In this document: positions 8,301 to 16,453 of the stretch, one piece after another
How positions within the stretch are numbered: the stretch's first letter is position 1
How the letters are laid out: each line of letters starts with the position of its first letter
DNA from: Zoogloea ramigera
Lineage (GTDB): Bacteria; Pseudomonadota; Gammaproteobacteria; Burkholderiales; Rhodocyclaceae
Direction of reading: 5' to 3'
NCBI RefSeq assembly: GCF_006539865.1
Contig: NZ_BJNV01000009.1
Span: 62,001 to 126,000 of the forward strand
Length of the DNA stretch: 64,000 bases
Position numbers and translations under genes: made by a program
The notes under the pieces: model-generated
What the model was told of the DNA's origin: nothing
Databases searched by the model: none
The model's input: the letters and a program-made list of their open reading frames with translations, nothing else

Positions 8301-8621
8301 CTTCACCGGCACGCCCTCGCGCAGCAGCGTGTATTTCTCCTGGTTGAGGGCGACCAGCGTCTTGGTGATGTCGTCCTGCAGCACCTGCGCCAGGGCCTGG
8401 CTGTAAGCCTCGGGCGGCAGGCCCGGGTTAAGGCGCTGCAGGGCGGCCAGCACCTCGCGGCGCAGCACCACCTCGGTATCCTTGCTGCGGCCCAGCAGGC
8501 TGTCCTCGCCAAAGTCTTCGTCGTCCTGGGCAAACACGGCTTGCCAGCCGAGCGTCTGCTCCAGCAGCTCGGCCGTAGGCGCCTGGATCAGCAGGTCTTC
8601 GGAATAATCCCTCCTGGCCAT
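5313..8621 (-). CDS. hsdR: type I restriction enzyme, R (endonuclease/translocase) subunit
   Basis: The 1102-residue HsdR subunit cuts DNA after ATP-driven translocation when the HsdMS complex meets unmethylated target sites. A PD-(D/E)xK nuclease domain is visible: RPDVIGY (Asp 155) and FIELKR (Glu 169, Lys 171). The superfamily 2 motor follows, with Walker A HTQGSGKS (313-320), the DEAH box SDEAHRSQYG (413-422), motif III FTGTPL (440-445) and a motif VI-like QAIARVNR further on. A Lys/Glu-rich C-terminal region probably contacts HsdM. The length is normal and the frame intact. It is the last gene of a leftward hsdM-hsdS-hsdR operon, 108 bases after hsdS, with GGGAGGGAG upstream of the ATG. 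Confidence 0.95.
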   Translation of the reverse strand: MARRDYSEDLLIQAPTAELLEQTLGWQAVFAQDDEDFGEDSLLGRSKDTEVVLRREVLAALQRLNPGLPPEAYSQALAQVLQDDITKTLVALNQEKYTLLREGVPVKYRGTDHHGASRLVDKRLRLIDFDCPGNNRFQAVRELWVRGRLWLRRPDVIGYVNGLPLVFIELKRFEAHIDSAYKKNYSDYLDTIPQLFHWNALVVISNGHDAQYGSLTSTREHFYRWKRQNEDDPEPGKDQPLLPILLKGMLDKTRLLDIVENFVLFDASEGSTHKIVARNHQYLGVNRVMARLTSTDPVIRDEVAAGQLGVFWHTQGSGKSYSMVFLTEKIHRKVSGRYTFVVITDRSELDDQIASTYTNTGRANSKTDQAASGDALRRMLRDQNRRYVFGLIQKYRERVQEAYSTRDDIIVISDEAHRSQYGRLALNMRKGLPRAKFLGFTGTPLIDAGEKQLTREVFGHYVSIYDFQRAVADGATLPLFYENRGEKLKIVDPKVSERIAAHIEAARQAATLDAPWSDDKEEKLYRELARDYPILTSPTRLEKVAQDFVDHFHQRWKVVEPGGGKAMVVCLDKITCVKMHDLVTAKWQEKAAQLEASVAAEEALFAARGKTPPKLLQQRREQVEWMKATECCVVVSQEQGEVAEFAKWRNFRDEALDIAPHREKMVRRNLEKEFKQADKPFRIAIVCAMWLTGFDVKCLATLYLDKPMQGHTLMQAIARVNRVGGGKKHGLIIDYNGMLKSLRKALSTFAQGDRDGTGKGDEEQNTVRDDSEALAEYAHSLKAAREFLVGLGFDVDTLIAARGFDKQRQILLAVNLLCESDERRKTYQVIVEDVQARHRGLFPHPGLFDFDAEESAVSAIYNKLQDARETPDVSALLQDLYDVVDTALTTDGQPAAGAIRQNPVRYDLSTIDFSRLRAEFEKSPFKNVVTLNLKEKIEARLALMLACNPTRVDLYERYQEIIREYNKDKDATEIQKVMDDLFAFNDNLNEEERRYLREGLDSEEQLAVFDLLQKDTLTKGDRDAIKKVAKALLERLASGKLQIDHWREKATAQAQVKAEIIKHLYAHLPPGVYDTDEINTKANAVFAHLYTAGFGEGARVYH

Positions 8622-8729
8622 CTTGTTGACTCCCTCCCGTATCGATACCCGCCATCCACGCGGCCCGGCTGCATCGTCAAGCCATGCGCGGCCGGCCGCA
8701 CAGCCAGCCGGAATATGCCACGGGATCGG

Positions 8730-9968
8730 TCAGGCCGGGAGATTCTCGGGAAGAGGGATGCCGGACACATCGAGCTGGCCGGACATCAGTTTGGGGAGGA
8801 GCAGGTCGCGGGCCTTTTCCAACGATAGGTTGGCGACGTTCAACTGCGCTGCTTGCTCAAGCATCGGTCCAACTAATCGATGAAACTCAATCTGTAGATG
8901 CTGCGGCGGTTGCCAAATTTCTACCATGCCGATGTCTGATCGGCTCAGTTCCAATTGGTTGGTTGCGCCTTTACCCATCTCGGAAAAAACCGGCTCTAAG
9001 TTGGACAAGGCCTGACCGAAATAGCTTGATGAGTCCGCATGAATTGGCCGCACAATTGTGACGTGGGTATCCACAGTGCAATTTTCGACGGGTGTGCGCA
9101 CTTGAGCGACACGTCCAAGGGTGCCGGCACCAGTCGAATTGATCAGTACGTCGCCTATCTGCACCAGGCGATCGGATTTCACGTCCTTCGACTGCCGTCG
9201 CGCAGGCTCCATTGAGATGCGCCCACCACGGATGCACTTTTGGTTGATGACCCGGCTCATCGCTGTGTCGTCGTACTTCGGAGCGATCCCCCGATTTAGG
9301 AAAGACGTTTGCTCGGCAATTGGTGTCTTGCGCCATCCTTTCGGTACCCTGTCTTCCACCGGTACCGACTCATGGCCAGGAAAGCGCAGATGCACGAACC
9401 ATTCGCGGTAGATGCGGCGGGCGGCGTCTTCGAGCAACGCGATGCGACGCTGGTTGGTTGCGATCAGGTCGTCGTAGGCGTGGGCTGCGGATGCTGCAAT
9501 CTGTTGTGTTTCAATGTCGTCGGGAACATGAAGGACATAGTTCTCGAGCCGATCCATTTCCAGCTTCTTGGTGCCATGTGCAGCTTCCGTCGCAAGATCG
9601 CGAATTGCGTTGGCGTTGGCCGAAAGGCTGTAAAAAATAAATCGCGCATCGATACCGGCTTTCGGAATGAGTGCTTTCACGTCCTGGTTGAACGCCATTG
9701 CACGCTGTGCAAGCGAAATCCGAAATTCCTTGGCCAGCGACATGCCACGAACAACAGCGAAGGTTGTTCCTTCCGGAACTAATCGACTTCCAGCCTGAAG
9801 GCCGGCGTCAGTGATTTTTAAGGACGTATCGCTCAAAAAGTGTTTGGTCATTTCCGCAGAACTGACCCAAGGGATGTCGCCTCCCCAGTATTCCGCTTTG
9901 CCTTTGTTCGGGGTTCCGCCCGATAAAAAGCGGACGCATTCATTGAGTCGCTTGGTTGGCCAGCTCAT
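8730..9968 (-). CDS. hsdS: type I restriction-modification specificity subunit
   Basis: HsdS determines which bipartite DNA sequence the complex methylates and cuts. The 412 residues hold two target-recognition domains. The first runs from about residue 1 to 150 (starting MSWPTKRLNECVRFLSGGTP). A conserved helical spacer comes around 155-195 (ETQQIAASAAHAYDDLIATN, then ALLEDAARRIYREWF). The second domain is about 205-375, and a second helical region ends in ARDLLLPKLMSGQLDVSG. The gene has clearly lower GC than hsdM and hsdR, as is common for exchangeable specificity genes. Its ATG overlaps the hsdM stop by 4 bases (ATGA), so translation is coupled. The target sequence cannot be predicted from this alone. 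Confidence 0.92.
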   Translation of the reverse strand: MSWPTKRLNECVRFLSGGTPNKGKAEYWGGDIPWVSSAEMTKHFLSDTSLKITDAGLQAGSRLVPEGTTFAVVRGMSLAKEFRISLAQRAMAFNQDVKALIPKAGIDARFIFYSLSANANAIRDLATEAAHGTKKLEMDRLENYVLHVPDDIETQQIAASAAHAYDDLIATNQRRIALLEDAARRIYREWFVHLRFPGHESVPVEDRVPKGWRKTPIAEQTSFLNRGIAPKYDDTAMSRVINQKCIRGGRISMEPARRQSKDVKSDRLVQIGDVLINSTGAGTLGRVAQVRTPVENCTVDTHVTIVRPIHADSSSYFGQALSNLEPVFSEMGKGATNQLELSRSDIGMVEIWQPPQHLQIEFHRLVGPMLEQAAQLNVANLSLEKARDLLLPKLMSGQLDVSGIPLPENLPA

Positions 9969-12163
9969 CCCAGCAGCCCCTCGAAATTCCTGGCAATCCG
10001 CCCCGCCAGTTCCACCGCCTTGTCGTTCAGCTCGGCCAGCTCGTCGTGGATCTCGCGCAGCGTCTCGGCGAAGTCGTCTTCATCCTCGGCCGCGGCCGCC
10101 GCCACGCCCACGTAGCGCCCCGGGGTGAGCGAGTAGTCGTTGGCGGCGATCTCTTCCACTGTCACGGCCTTGCAGAGGCCCGGTATGTCCTCGAACAGCC
10201 CGTGCGGGAAGCGGCTGTGCAGCCAGTGGACCTGATGGATGAAGTAGGCGGCCTGCTTGAGCGCGTCGAGCACGGCGTCGCGCACCGTGGGGTCTTCGTT
10301 CTTCTTCGGGTCGGCGGCGAGCAGGGCGCGTCGGCCGTCACGGACGGCTTTGCCGTCGAAGGCTTTGCTACTGCGGGCGCGCAGGGTTTTGTCGGCGGTC
10401 TCGATCAGCTTGAGCCATTGCTTGTGGCGGGCTTCCAACACCTTGCCGGCGCTTCTCAATTGCGGGGCGAGGGCGTCGAGCGCCGCCTGCAGCGTGCGCT
10501 GCCCGCTGTGGCTGGCAAGGTCGGCCCGGGTGATGGCGGCGCGGGCCTGGGTGCAGGCAGCGAGCAGCGCGGCGATGGCCGTGTTTGTGTTGCCTTCCGC
10601 GCAGGTGTCGGCCTGGGCCGCGGCCAGCTCGCCCTTGAAGTCATCGAGCTGGGCCTGGGTGAGCTGCGCGTCGTCGGGCTGGCTGGCGTTTAGCTCGGTG
10701 AGGCGTGCCCCCTGGGCGAAGGCCTGCAGTTGCGCGGCCAGTTGCTCGATGGTAGCGCTGTCGGCGGCGATGCGGCCGGGGATGGCGGCCAGCCAGGCGT
10801 CCACCTGCCGTTGATAGTGGGCGACGAGGGCTACGAACTTGTCGGTTTCGCCCCGGTACAGCCACACGATGGCGTTGAGGTTGGCGTGCTGTTCGTCGGT
10901 GAAGATGTGCGAGCGCGCCGAGACCACGTGATACACGTTGCGCGCGTCGATCATCAGCACCTGGTCGTGCAGATCCTGGGGCTTGCCCTTGTCGAAGAAC
11001 CACAGGGTGCAGGGCAGGCTGCGGGTGTAGAAGAACTTGTTGCCGATGGCCATCATCACGTCCACGTGGCCGGTGTTGACGAGCTGCTCGCGGATGTCGC
11101 GGTCTTTGTTGCCGGCGTCCGAGGCGCTGGAGGCCATCACGAAGCCGGCGCGGCCGCTGTCGTTGAGGTAGGCGTAGAAGTACTGGACCCACAGGCTGTT
11201 GGCGTTGCTGATGGCGCCGGTCTTGGCGTTGGTGCCGGGGAGACCGAAGGGCAGGCGCCCGCCTTGTTCGATGGGCTTGACCTGGCCTTCGACCTTCTTG
11301 GTGTCTACGCCGTCGACGTTGAAGGGCGGGTTGGCCATGACGAAGTCGCATTGCCCGACGAGGTGCTCGACCTGGTCGTAGAAGGTGTTGCCCTGGCGGA
11401 TGTTGGAGGCGTCAAGCCCGTGCACCACGAGGTTCATGCGCGCGAGCTTGGTGTTGGTGTCGCTCTTTTCCTGGCCGTGGAAGGTGACGGTGTCGTTGGC
11501 CTGCTGGTGGCGCACGTCCTCGATGAAGTGGCCGGTCTGCACGAACATGCCGGCCGAGCCGCAGGCGGGGTCGAGCACCAGGCCGTGGTCTGGCTCGATG
11601 ATGTTGACGATCATGCGCACCAGCGAGGGCGGCGTGAAGAACTCGCCGCCTTCCTGGGCGCCGCTCATGGCGAACTTGTTGAGGAAGTATTCGTAGATGC
11701 GCCCGAACACGTCGCCGGTGGCGGCCTTGATGGCGGGGCGGTCGAAAATCTTGACCAGATCAAACAGCAGGTCGGTTTCGAAGGCGGGGTAGCCGCGGGG
11801 CAGGGCGCCTTTGAGCACCTCGTATTCGGCCTCGATCACGTCCATTGCGGCGTCGATGACCTCGCCTACATTGTTGCCCTGCGGCAGGCTGGCGATGCGG
11901 TCGAAGCGCGCGGCCTCGGGCAGGTAGATGGCCGCCTTGCCCTGAAACCCGAGCTTTATCAGCATCTCACGCTGGTCGGCAGGCACCTGCGCCGGGATGT
12001 CGGCCTCGATCTCGGGGAGATAGGCCTTGAAGCGGTTGTCGGCGTGGCGCAGAAAGATCAGGCCGAGCACCGGCATCGCATATTCGGCAGCGGTGAGCTT
12101 GGAGTTTGCCCGCAACTGGTCGGCGGCTTCCCAGAGTTCGTTTTCGAGTTGCTGGACGTTCAT
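9965..12163 (-). CDS. hsdM: type I restriction-modification DNA methyltransferase subunit
   Basis: HsdM transfers a methyl group from S-adenosylmethionine to adenine N6 in the site chosen by HsdS. The N-terminal helical domain (about 1-150) is followed by the methyltransferase core with motif I LDPACGSAGMF (197-207) and catalytic motif IV NPPF (278-281). At 732 residues it is longer than the classic ~500-residue HsdM. The extra C-terminal part (about 480-732) is rich in Ala, Gln and Leu and looks coiled-coil. It is the first gene of the operon and starts about 180 bases beyond the 3' end of the tmRNA gene. No integrase or second attachment copy was found to prove island insertion. Confidence 0.95.
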   Translation of the reverse strand: MNVQQLENELWEAADQLRANSKLTAAEYAMPVLGLIFLRHADNRFKAYLPEIEADIPAQVPADQREMLIKLGFQGKAAIYLPEAARFDRIASLPQGNNVGEVIDAAMDVIEAEYEVLKGALPRGYPAFETDLLFDLVKIFDRPAIKAATGDVFGRIYEYFLNKFAMSGAQEGGEFFTPPSLVRMIVNIIEPDHGLVLDPACGSAGMFVQTGHFIEDVRHQQANDTVTFHGQEKSDTNTKLARMNLVVHGLDASNIRQGNTFYDQVEHLVGQCDFVMANPPFNVDGVDTKKVEGQVKPIEQGGRLPFGLPGTNAKTGAISNANSLWVQYFYAYLNDSGRAGFVMASSASDAGNKDRDIREQLVNTGHVDVMMAIGNKFFYTRSLPCTLWFFDKGKPQDLHDQVLMIDARNVYHVVSARSHIFTDEQHANLNAIVWLYRGETDKFVALVAHYQRQVDAWLAAIPGRIAADSATIEQLAAQLQAFAQGARLTELNASQPDDAQLTQAQLDDFKGELAAAQADTCAEGNTNTAIAALLAACTQARAAITRADLASHSGQRTLQAALDALAPQLRSAGKVLEARHKQWLKLIETADKTLRARSSKAFDGKAVRDGRRALLAADPKKNEDPTVRDAVLDALKQAAYFIHQVHWLHSRFPHGLFEDIPGLCKAVTVEEIAANDYSLTPGRYVGVAAAAAEDEDDFAETLREIHDELAELNDKAVELAGRIARNFEGLLG

Positions 12164-12272
12164 TCAATCGGTCTCTTTGTTGCGTTTGGCGCCTGCCATC
12201 ATCGTCAGCCTCGGCCGCGCACAGCCCGTCGCGCCAGATTTGTAGTGGAGCAGTTTGGAACACTACAGACGT

Positions 12273-12314
12273 AAAAAAGGCCGAGAAACCCGATCTAGCT
12301 AGGTTTCTCGACCT
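12273..12314 (-). terminator. terminator of the tmRNA gene
   Basis: Read on the minus strand, AGGTCGAGAAACC, an 11-base loop and GGTTTCTCGGCCT form a 13-bp stem with one G-T pair, followed by a run of T. It lies 27 bases past the tmRNA 3' end. Confidence 0.85.
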
Positions 12315-12340
12315 TCTCCGGATCGCTCCGGACTCGATTC

Positions 12341-12704
12341 TGGTGGAGCCGGGGGGAATCGAACCCCCGTCCGCAAGTCCTCTACAGTCAGTTCTACATA
12401 CTTAGCCGACCTACTTGGATTTAACCCGGGGTTTAGCCAGTCGGCAGGCCGACACCAGGCGAGTCACCTTGAATTTCGCGCGGGACCAAGTAACCCGGAC
12501 CGTTGCTAGTTCCTGTAAATGACACTGCATCGGGTTTGACCCCACCTGACCCAGGAACGAATCAGTGCAGTGGCTTAGGCCTTAGGCGGCCAGAGCGAAA
12601 CGCTCGTCGTTGGCGTTTGTAGTTTTCCAGTTGATTTACGAGGTGACTGGTCCTCGGTATGCCCTGATCTGCTTTGCAACCCACGTCGAAGCCAAGTCGG
12701 CCCC
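12341..12704 (-). ncRNA. ssrA: transfer-messenger RNA
   Basis: One-piece tmRNA of 364 bases that rescues stalled ribosomes and tags the unfinished proteins for proteolysis. On the minus strand it begins GGGGCCGACTTGGCTTCGAC and ends with the tRNA-like T-arm GGTTCGATTCCCCCCGGCTCC plus an encoded CCA. The 5' GGGGCCGA pairs with the 3' CGGCTCC acceptor strand. The tag frame GCC AAC GAC GAG CGT TTC GCT CTG GCC GCC TAA gives ANDERFALAA, the usual betaproteobacterial form. The gene is intact; its 3' end faces the hsd operon. Confidence 0.95.
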
Positions 12705-12764
12705 AGTTTTGCTGCTTTACTTAGTGCTGGCGATAACCAGAAAGTTCCGAATCATACCACGCGA

Positions 12765-13421
12765 TCAGCGATTTCCCAGCAACGTGAGGATTTCGAGCGG
12801 GTGCTGGATGATCACGTCGGCCTGCCAGGCGTCGATGGGCTCGGCGCTGCCCAGGTAGCCGTAGGCCGCGGCGACGGTGCCCATGCCGGCGGCCTTGCCG
12901 GCGACGATGTCGCGGATGTCGTCGCCGATGTAGAGGCAGCGGGCGGGCTCGACGCCGGTGTGGGCGCAGGCGTGGAGCAGGGGGTCGGGGAAAGGCTTGG
13001 GGCGGGCGGCGGTGTCGCCACCAATCACGCAGGCGCAGCGCTCGGCCAGGCCCAGCGCGCTGATGATGGGGCGGGCCAGGCGTTCGGCCTTGTTGGTGAC
13101 GACGCCCCAGGGGATGCGCTGCGCGTCGAGGCCGTCGAGCAGCGCATCCATGCCGTCGAAGAGCCGGGTTTCGACGCACAGGGCGTCTGCGTAGAGTTCG
13201 AGGAAGCGCGCGGCGAGGGGCGCGTAGGCGGAGGCATCGGGGGTGAGACCGAAACCGGCGCCTAGCATGCCGCGCACGCCATGGGAGACCTGGGGGCGGA
13301 GCTGCGCGAACGGGGTGGGCGCGAGGCCGTGCTCCCGCTGCAGGCGGGTGAGGATGCCGGCCAGGTCGGGGGCGGTGTCGGCGAGGGTGCCGTCGAGGTC
13401 GAAGAAGACGGCCTCAGGCAT
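12765..13421 (-). CDS. gph: phosphoglycolate phosphatase (HAD family)
   Basis: A 218-residue HAD hydrolase that removes phosphate from 2-phosphoglycolate, a product of DNA 3'-end repair and of oxygenase side reactions. Motif [16 protein letters not shown] is at about residues 6-20 (Asp nucleophile 8, acid/base Asp 10). Motif II is VVTNKA near 107, and the last motif is YIGDDIRDI near 169 with the metal-binding Asp pair. Length and cap domain fit the Gph/PhoPA class. It overlaps ubiG by 8 bases, as in many betaproteobacteria, so the two are co-translated. HAD substrate assignment from sequence alone is never fully certain; the ubiG linkage supports Gph. Confidence 0.88.
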   Translation of the reverse strand: MPEAVFFDLDGTLADTAPDLAGILTRLQREHGLAPTPFAQLRPQVSHGVRGMLGAGFGLTPDASAYAPLAARFLELYADALCVETRLFDGMDALLDGLDAQRIPWGVVTNKAERLARPIISALGLAERCACVIGGDTAARPKPFPDPLLHACAHTGVEPARCLYIGDDIRDIVAGKAAGMGTVAAAYGYLGSAEPIDAWQADVIIQHPLEILTLLGNR

Positions 13422-14109
13422 TCCGGGTGGTGCGCATCAGGTAGTTGACGTCGGTGTCGCGGCCGAGGGAGTAGACCTTGCTGATGGGGTTGTACTGCAT
13501 CCCGATGAGTTCGTTGACGTCCAGGCCTGCTTCGCGCACATAGCGGGCGAGCTCGGACGGCTTGATGAACTTGGCGTACTCGTGGGTGCCCCGCGGCAGG
13601 AGGTTGAGGACGTATTCGGCGCCGACCACGGCCATCAGGTAGGACTTGAGGTTGCGGTTGAGGGTCGAGAAGAAGACGCTGCCGCCGGGTTTGACCAGCG
13701 TGGCGCAGGCGCGGATGGTGCTGGCGGGGTCGGGGACGTGTTCGAGCATTTCCATGCAGGTCACCACGTCGAAGCTGGCGGGGCAGTCGCGGGCGAGGTC
13801 TTCGGCGGAGATGTGGCGGTAATCGACTTGCTCGCCGCTCTCGAAGAGGTGCAGCCGGGCGACGCCGAGGGCTTTCTCGGAGAGGTCGACGCCGGTGACC
13901 TGGGCGCCCCGGGCGGCCATCGATTCGGCAAGAATGCCGCCGCCGCAGCCGATGTCGACCACCTTCTTGCCAGCGATGCGGGCGTTGTCGTCGATCCAGT
14001 CGAGGCGCAGGGGGTTGATCTGGTGGAGCGGTTTGAACTCGGATTCGGGGTCCCACCAGCGGTGGGCGAGGTCACTGAATTTCTGCAGTTCGGCGGGATC
14101 GGCGTTCAT
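13414..14109 (-). CDS. ubiG: bifunctional ubiquinone O-methyltransferase
   Basis: UbiG carries out both O-methylations of the ubiquinone ring (2-polyprenyl-6-hydroxyphenol and 3-demethylubiquinol), using S-adenosylmethionine. The 231 residues match the family. The N-terminal [19 protein letters not shown] signature (about 11-29) is characteristic of UbiG. The SAM-binding motif I is [13 protein letters not shown] (50-62), followed by the acidic GVDLSEKAL loop, and the membrane-contact region [17 protein letters not shown] comes near 170-187. It lies upstream of gph in the same leftward transcript and starts 137 bases from the ompA terminator. Confidence 0.95.
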   Translation of the reverse strand: MNADPAELQKFSDLAHRWWDPESEFKPLHQINPLRLDWIDDNARIAGKKVVDIGCGGGILAESMAARGAQVTGVDLSEKALGVARLHLFESGEQVDYRHISAEDLARDCPASFDVVTCMEMLEHVPDPASTIRACATLVKPGGSVFFSTLNRNLKSYLMAVVGAEYVLNLLPRGTHEYAKFIKPSELARYVREAGLDVNELIGMQYNPISKVYSLGRDTDVNYLMRTTRNA

Positions 14110-14188
14110 GAAGCGGCATCCGGGGTTGAGTGGGCAGGTTGCGATTGTATTGCGATAGGCCCGCGGCGGTCACGGGGGCTGAAAAACA

Positions 14189-14214
14189 AAAAGCCCTGCA
14201 GGGCAGGGCTTTTT
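14189..14214 (-). terminator. rho-independent terminator after ompA
   Basis: AAAAGCCCTGC, a 3-base loop, then GCAGGGCTTTT. On the minus strand the stem is followed by a T-rich run, placing it just downstream of the ompA stop at 14247. The A/T tails on both sides could make it work in either direction. Confidence 0.85.
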
Positions 14215-14246
14215 GACGACTGACGCGAAGCCAGAAGGATGGCGGA

Positions 14247-14972
14247 TTACTTGGTGCCGATCACTTCGATTTCAACGCGACGATCGGGCTGCAGGCATTC
14301 GACCAGCTTCTTGTTCTTGCCGCTGTCCTTGCCGAGGTTGTTGCACTTGCCGGTGGTCACGGGCTGCTTCTCGCCCTTGCCTTCGGTGTAAACGCGGTTG
14401 GCTTCGACGCCCTTGCCGACCAGGTAGGTCTTGACGGCGGCGGCGCGCTTCTCGGAGAGCTTCTGGTTGTAGGCATCACCACCGATACGGTCGGTGTGGC
14501 CAACGGCCAGGATGACTTCCAGCTTCATGTCCTTGGACTTGGCGGCCAGGTCGTCAAGCTTGGACTTGCCGGCGGGCAGCAGGACAGCCTTGTTGAACTC
14601 GAACAGGGTGTCGGCAGCCAGCTTGACCTTTTCGCCAACCGGGGCGACGGCAGCCGGAGCAGCGGCGCGGGCGCCAGCGGCCGGGGCGGCAGCGGGGGCG
14701 CACTTGTCAGCCGGGACGACGTCCTTGTCGCACTCGCAGCCGACCGGCAGGTTGCCAGCCATGGTGTTGGTGGCGGCGGCCGGAGTCCAGTAGCCGGTGC
14801 GCCAGCAGAGGTCGGTACCGCTACGAGCCACGACATTACGTGCGTCGATCACGTAAGGCACTTCGCCTTTCGTATCAACGACGATGTCTTTGGCGAAGCT
14901 GGCGGAGGCAGACAGGCCGAGGGCGGCCATCGCGGCGGCCATCAGCAGTTGTTTTTTGGCTTGTTTGATCAT
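14247..14972 (-). CDS. OmpA family outer membrane protein
   Basis: A 241-residue exported protein with a C-terminal OmpA peptidoglycan-binding domain that anchors the outer membrane to the cell wall. The ATG at 14972 (GAGGAAAACG just before it) gives a clean signal peptide MIKQAKKQLLMAAAMAALGL ending SASFA. The short mature N-terminal part has four Cys residues (DLCWRTGYWTP, GCECDKD, ADKC). An Ala/Pro-rich linker follows, then the OmpA domain from about residue 130: LFEFNKAVLLPAG, the GHTDRIGGDAYNQKLSEKRA signature and a final DRRVEIEVIG. There is no 8-stranded barrel, so this is the short OmpA type common in betaproteobacteria upstream of ubiG. A closely related but broken paralogue lies at 16454-17176. 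Confidence 0.9.
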   Translation of the reverse strand: MIKQAKKQLLMAAAMAALGLSASASFAKDIVVDTKGEVPYVIDARNVVARSGTDLCWRTGYWTPAAATNTMAGNLPVGCECDKDVVPADKCAPAAAPAAGARAAAPAAVAPVGEKVKLAADTLFEFNKAVLLPAGKSKLDDLAAKSKDMKLEVILAVGHTDRIGGDAYNQKLSEKRAAAVKTYLVGKGVEANRVYTEGKGEKQPVTTGKCNNLGKDSGKNKKLVECLQPDRRVEIEVIGTK

Positions 14973-15061
14973 CGTTTTCCTCGTCGCAAGGCAAAGGGGT
15001 AGAACCGGAAAATTCTTAAATCGTGCTGGAGCTCGTGATGAACTCAGGCAGCATATCCAAT

Positions 15062-16381
15062 TCATTGGCGGAGCCTATTCTGCCATAGCCGGGCCGTGCT
15101 CAATAGCTCCGTGTTGGTTATTTGCAACAGTCTGCCACCTTGCAGACGCTGCTGTCCAGCCACCCAGACGTCCGAAACGTCGTGCCGGCCGAGCACGTGA
15201 ATGAGGTGGGAGACGGGGTGGAAGCAGGGCAGGGCGTCGGGGTCGGCGATATGCACGGCGCACAGGTCGGCGGCCTTGCCGGTGGCAATCGAGCCGATCT
15301 CGTGGTCGAGGCCGAGGGCGCGGGCGCCGTCGAGGGTGGCCATGCGCAGGGCGCGGTGGGCGGGCAGGGCGGTGGCGTCGCCGGTGCTGAGCTTGGCCAG
15401 CAGGCTGGCCTGCTGCATCTCGCGGAAGAGGTCGAGGCGGTTGTTGCTGGCGGCGCCGTCGGTGCCAAGGCCGACGTTGAGGCCCTTGTCGAGCAGGCGG
15501 GCGACCGGTGCGGCGCCGCTGGCGAGCTTCATGTTGGAGGTCGGGCAGTGGGCGACCGCGCAGCCATGGAGGGCGAGGCGTTCGATGTCGCCGTCGTTCA
15601 GGTGCACGGCGTGGACGCCGATCAGGTTGGGGCCGAGGAGCCCGAGGGTCTCCAGCCGGGTGATCGGCCGCTGGCCGCAGGTGCGCAGGCTGTCCTCAAC
15701 CTCCTGGGCGGTCTCGTGGATGTGGATGTGGATGGGGAGTTCGAGCTCGTCGGCCAGCGAGCCGATGCGTTCAAGGGTGGCGTCGGCGACGGTGTAGGGG
15801 GCGTGGGGGGCGAGGGCGAAGCGGATCAGCGGATGGTCACGCCAGGCGTCGAAGGTGGCGAGCCCCTTGTGGAGGTAGTCGTCGGCGTCGGAGGCGTATT
15901 GCGACGGGAACTCGATGATGGTGATCCCGAGCACAGCCCGCAGGCCGACGCGGTCGAAGGCCTCGGCGGTGGCCTCCGGGTAGAAGTACATGTCGTTGCA
16001 GGTGGTGATGCCGCCGCGCAGCATTTCGGCGGCGGCCAGCAGGCTGCCGTCGCGGACGAAGGCGGTGGAGGCGTGACGCGCCTCGGTGGGCCAGATGGCC
16101 TCCTGGAGCCAGCGCATCAGCGGCAGATCGTCGGCGAGGCCGCGCATCAAGGTCATTGCGGCATGGCAATGGAGGTTGATGAGGCCGGGGGTCAGGATGT
16201 GCTCGGGCAGGCTGACGGTTTCGGCGGCGGTGTAGCGGAGGCGTGCTTCGGCGGTGGGCAGCACGGCGACGATGCGGCCGTTGTGGACGGCGACCGCGTG
16301 GTGCTCGAGGGTCGTGTCGGCGGGCTCGACGGGGATGATCCAGCGGGCTTCGATGAGGAGGTCGACCGGTGTCGGCATCAT
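15062..16381 (-). CDS. mtaD: S-adenosylhomocysteine/5-methylthioadenosine deaminase-type amidohydrolase
   Basis: A 439-residue TRZ/ATZ-family metal hydrolase, probably deaminating S-adenosylhomocysteine or methylthioadenosine in the methyl-cycle salvage route. The amidohydrolase metal site is visible. LTPGLINLHCHAAMTLMRG (about 63-81) holds the HxH pair. IHIHIHETAQEVEDS near 217-230, VHAVHLND near 255 and GLGTDGAASNNRLDLF near 303 supply the remaining His and Asp ligands. The C-terminal beta-sandwich segment GSIATGKAADL is typical. It sits beside ubiG and gph, whose methyltransferase reaction produces S-adenosylhomocysteine, which suits the proposed role. ATG at 16381 or 16378 are both possible starts. 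Guanine deaminase-like activity is the main alternative. Confidence 0.82.
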   Translation of the reverse strand: MMPTPVDLLIEARWIIPVEPADTTLEHHAVAVHNGRIVAVLPTAEARLRYTAAETVSLPEHILTPGLINLHCHAAMTLMRGLADDLPLMRWLQEAIWPTEARHASTAFVRDGSLLAAAEMLRGGITTCNDMYFYPEATAEAFDRVGLRAVLGITIIEFPSQYASDADDYLHKGLATFDAWRDHPLIRFALAPHAPYTVADATLERIGSLADELELPIHIHIHETAQEVEDSLRTCGQRPITRLETLGLLGPNLIGVHAVHLNDGDIERLALHGCAVAHCPTSNMKLASGAAPVARLLDKGLNVGLGTDGAASNNRLDLFREMQQASLLAKLSTGDATALPAHRALRMATLDGARALGLDHEIGSIATGKAADLCAVHIADPDALPCFHPVSHLIHVLGRHDVSDVWVAGQQRLQGGRLLQITNTELLSTARLWQNRLRQ

Positions 16382-16402
16382 GGTGGTGAGGTCCGGGGCA
16401 TG

Positions 16403-16425
16403 AAAAACCCCGCCGTGGCGGGGTT
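16403..16425 (-). terminator. terminator after the interrupted ompA paralogue
   Basis: AACCCCGCC, two bases, GGCGGGGTT with T residues on the minus-strand side. It lies between the ompA-like pseudogene stop (16454) and mtaD. Confidence 0.8.
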
Positions 16426-16453
16426 TCGGGGCAAAAGCCAGGGCGAGCCGAGC

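Noticed and set aside
5316-8828. 1170-codon frame antisense to hsdR
   Set aside because: The opposite strand shows every HsdR motif; this is a high-GC shadow.
12164-12340. Attachment-site duplication of the ssrA 3' end
   Set aside because: No second copy of the tmRNA 3' sequence was found near the hsd operon or the repeats at 5062-5256.
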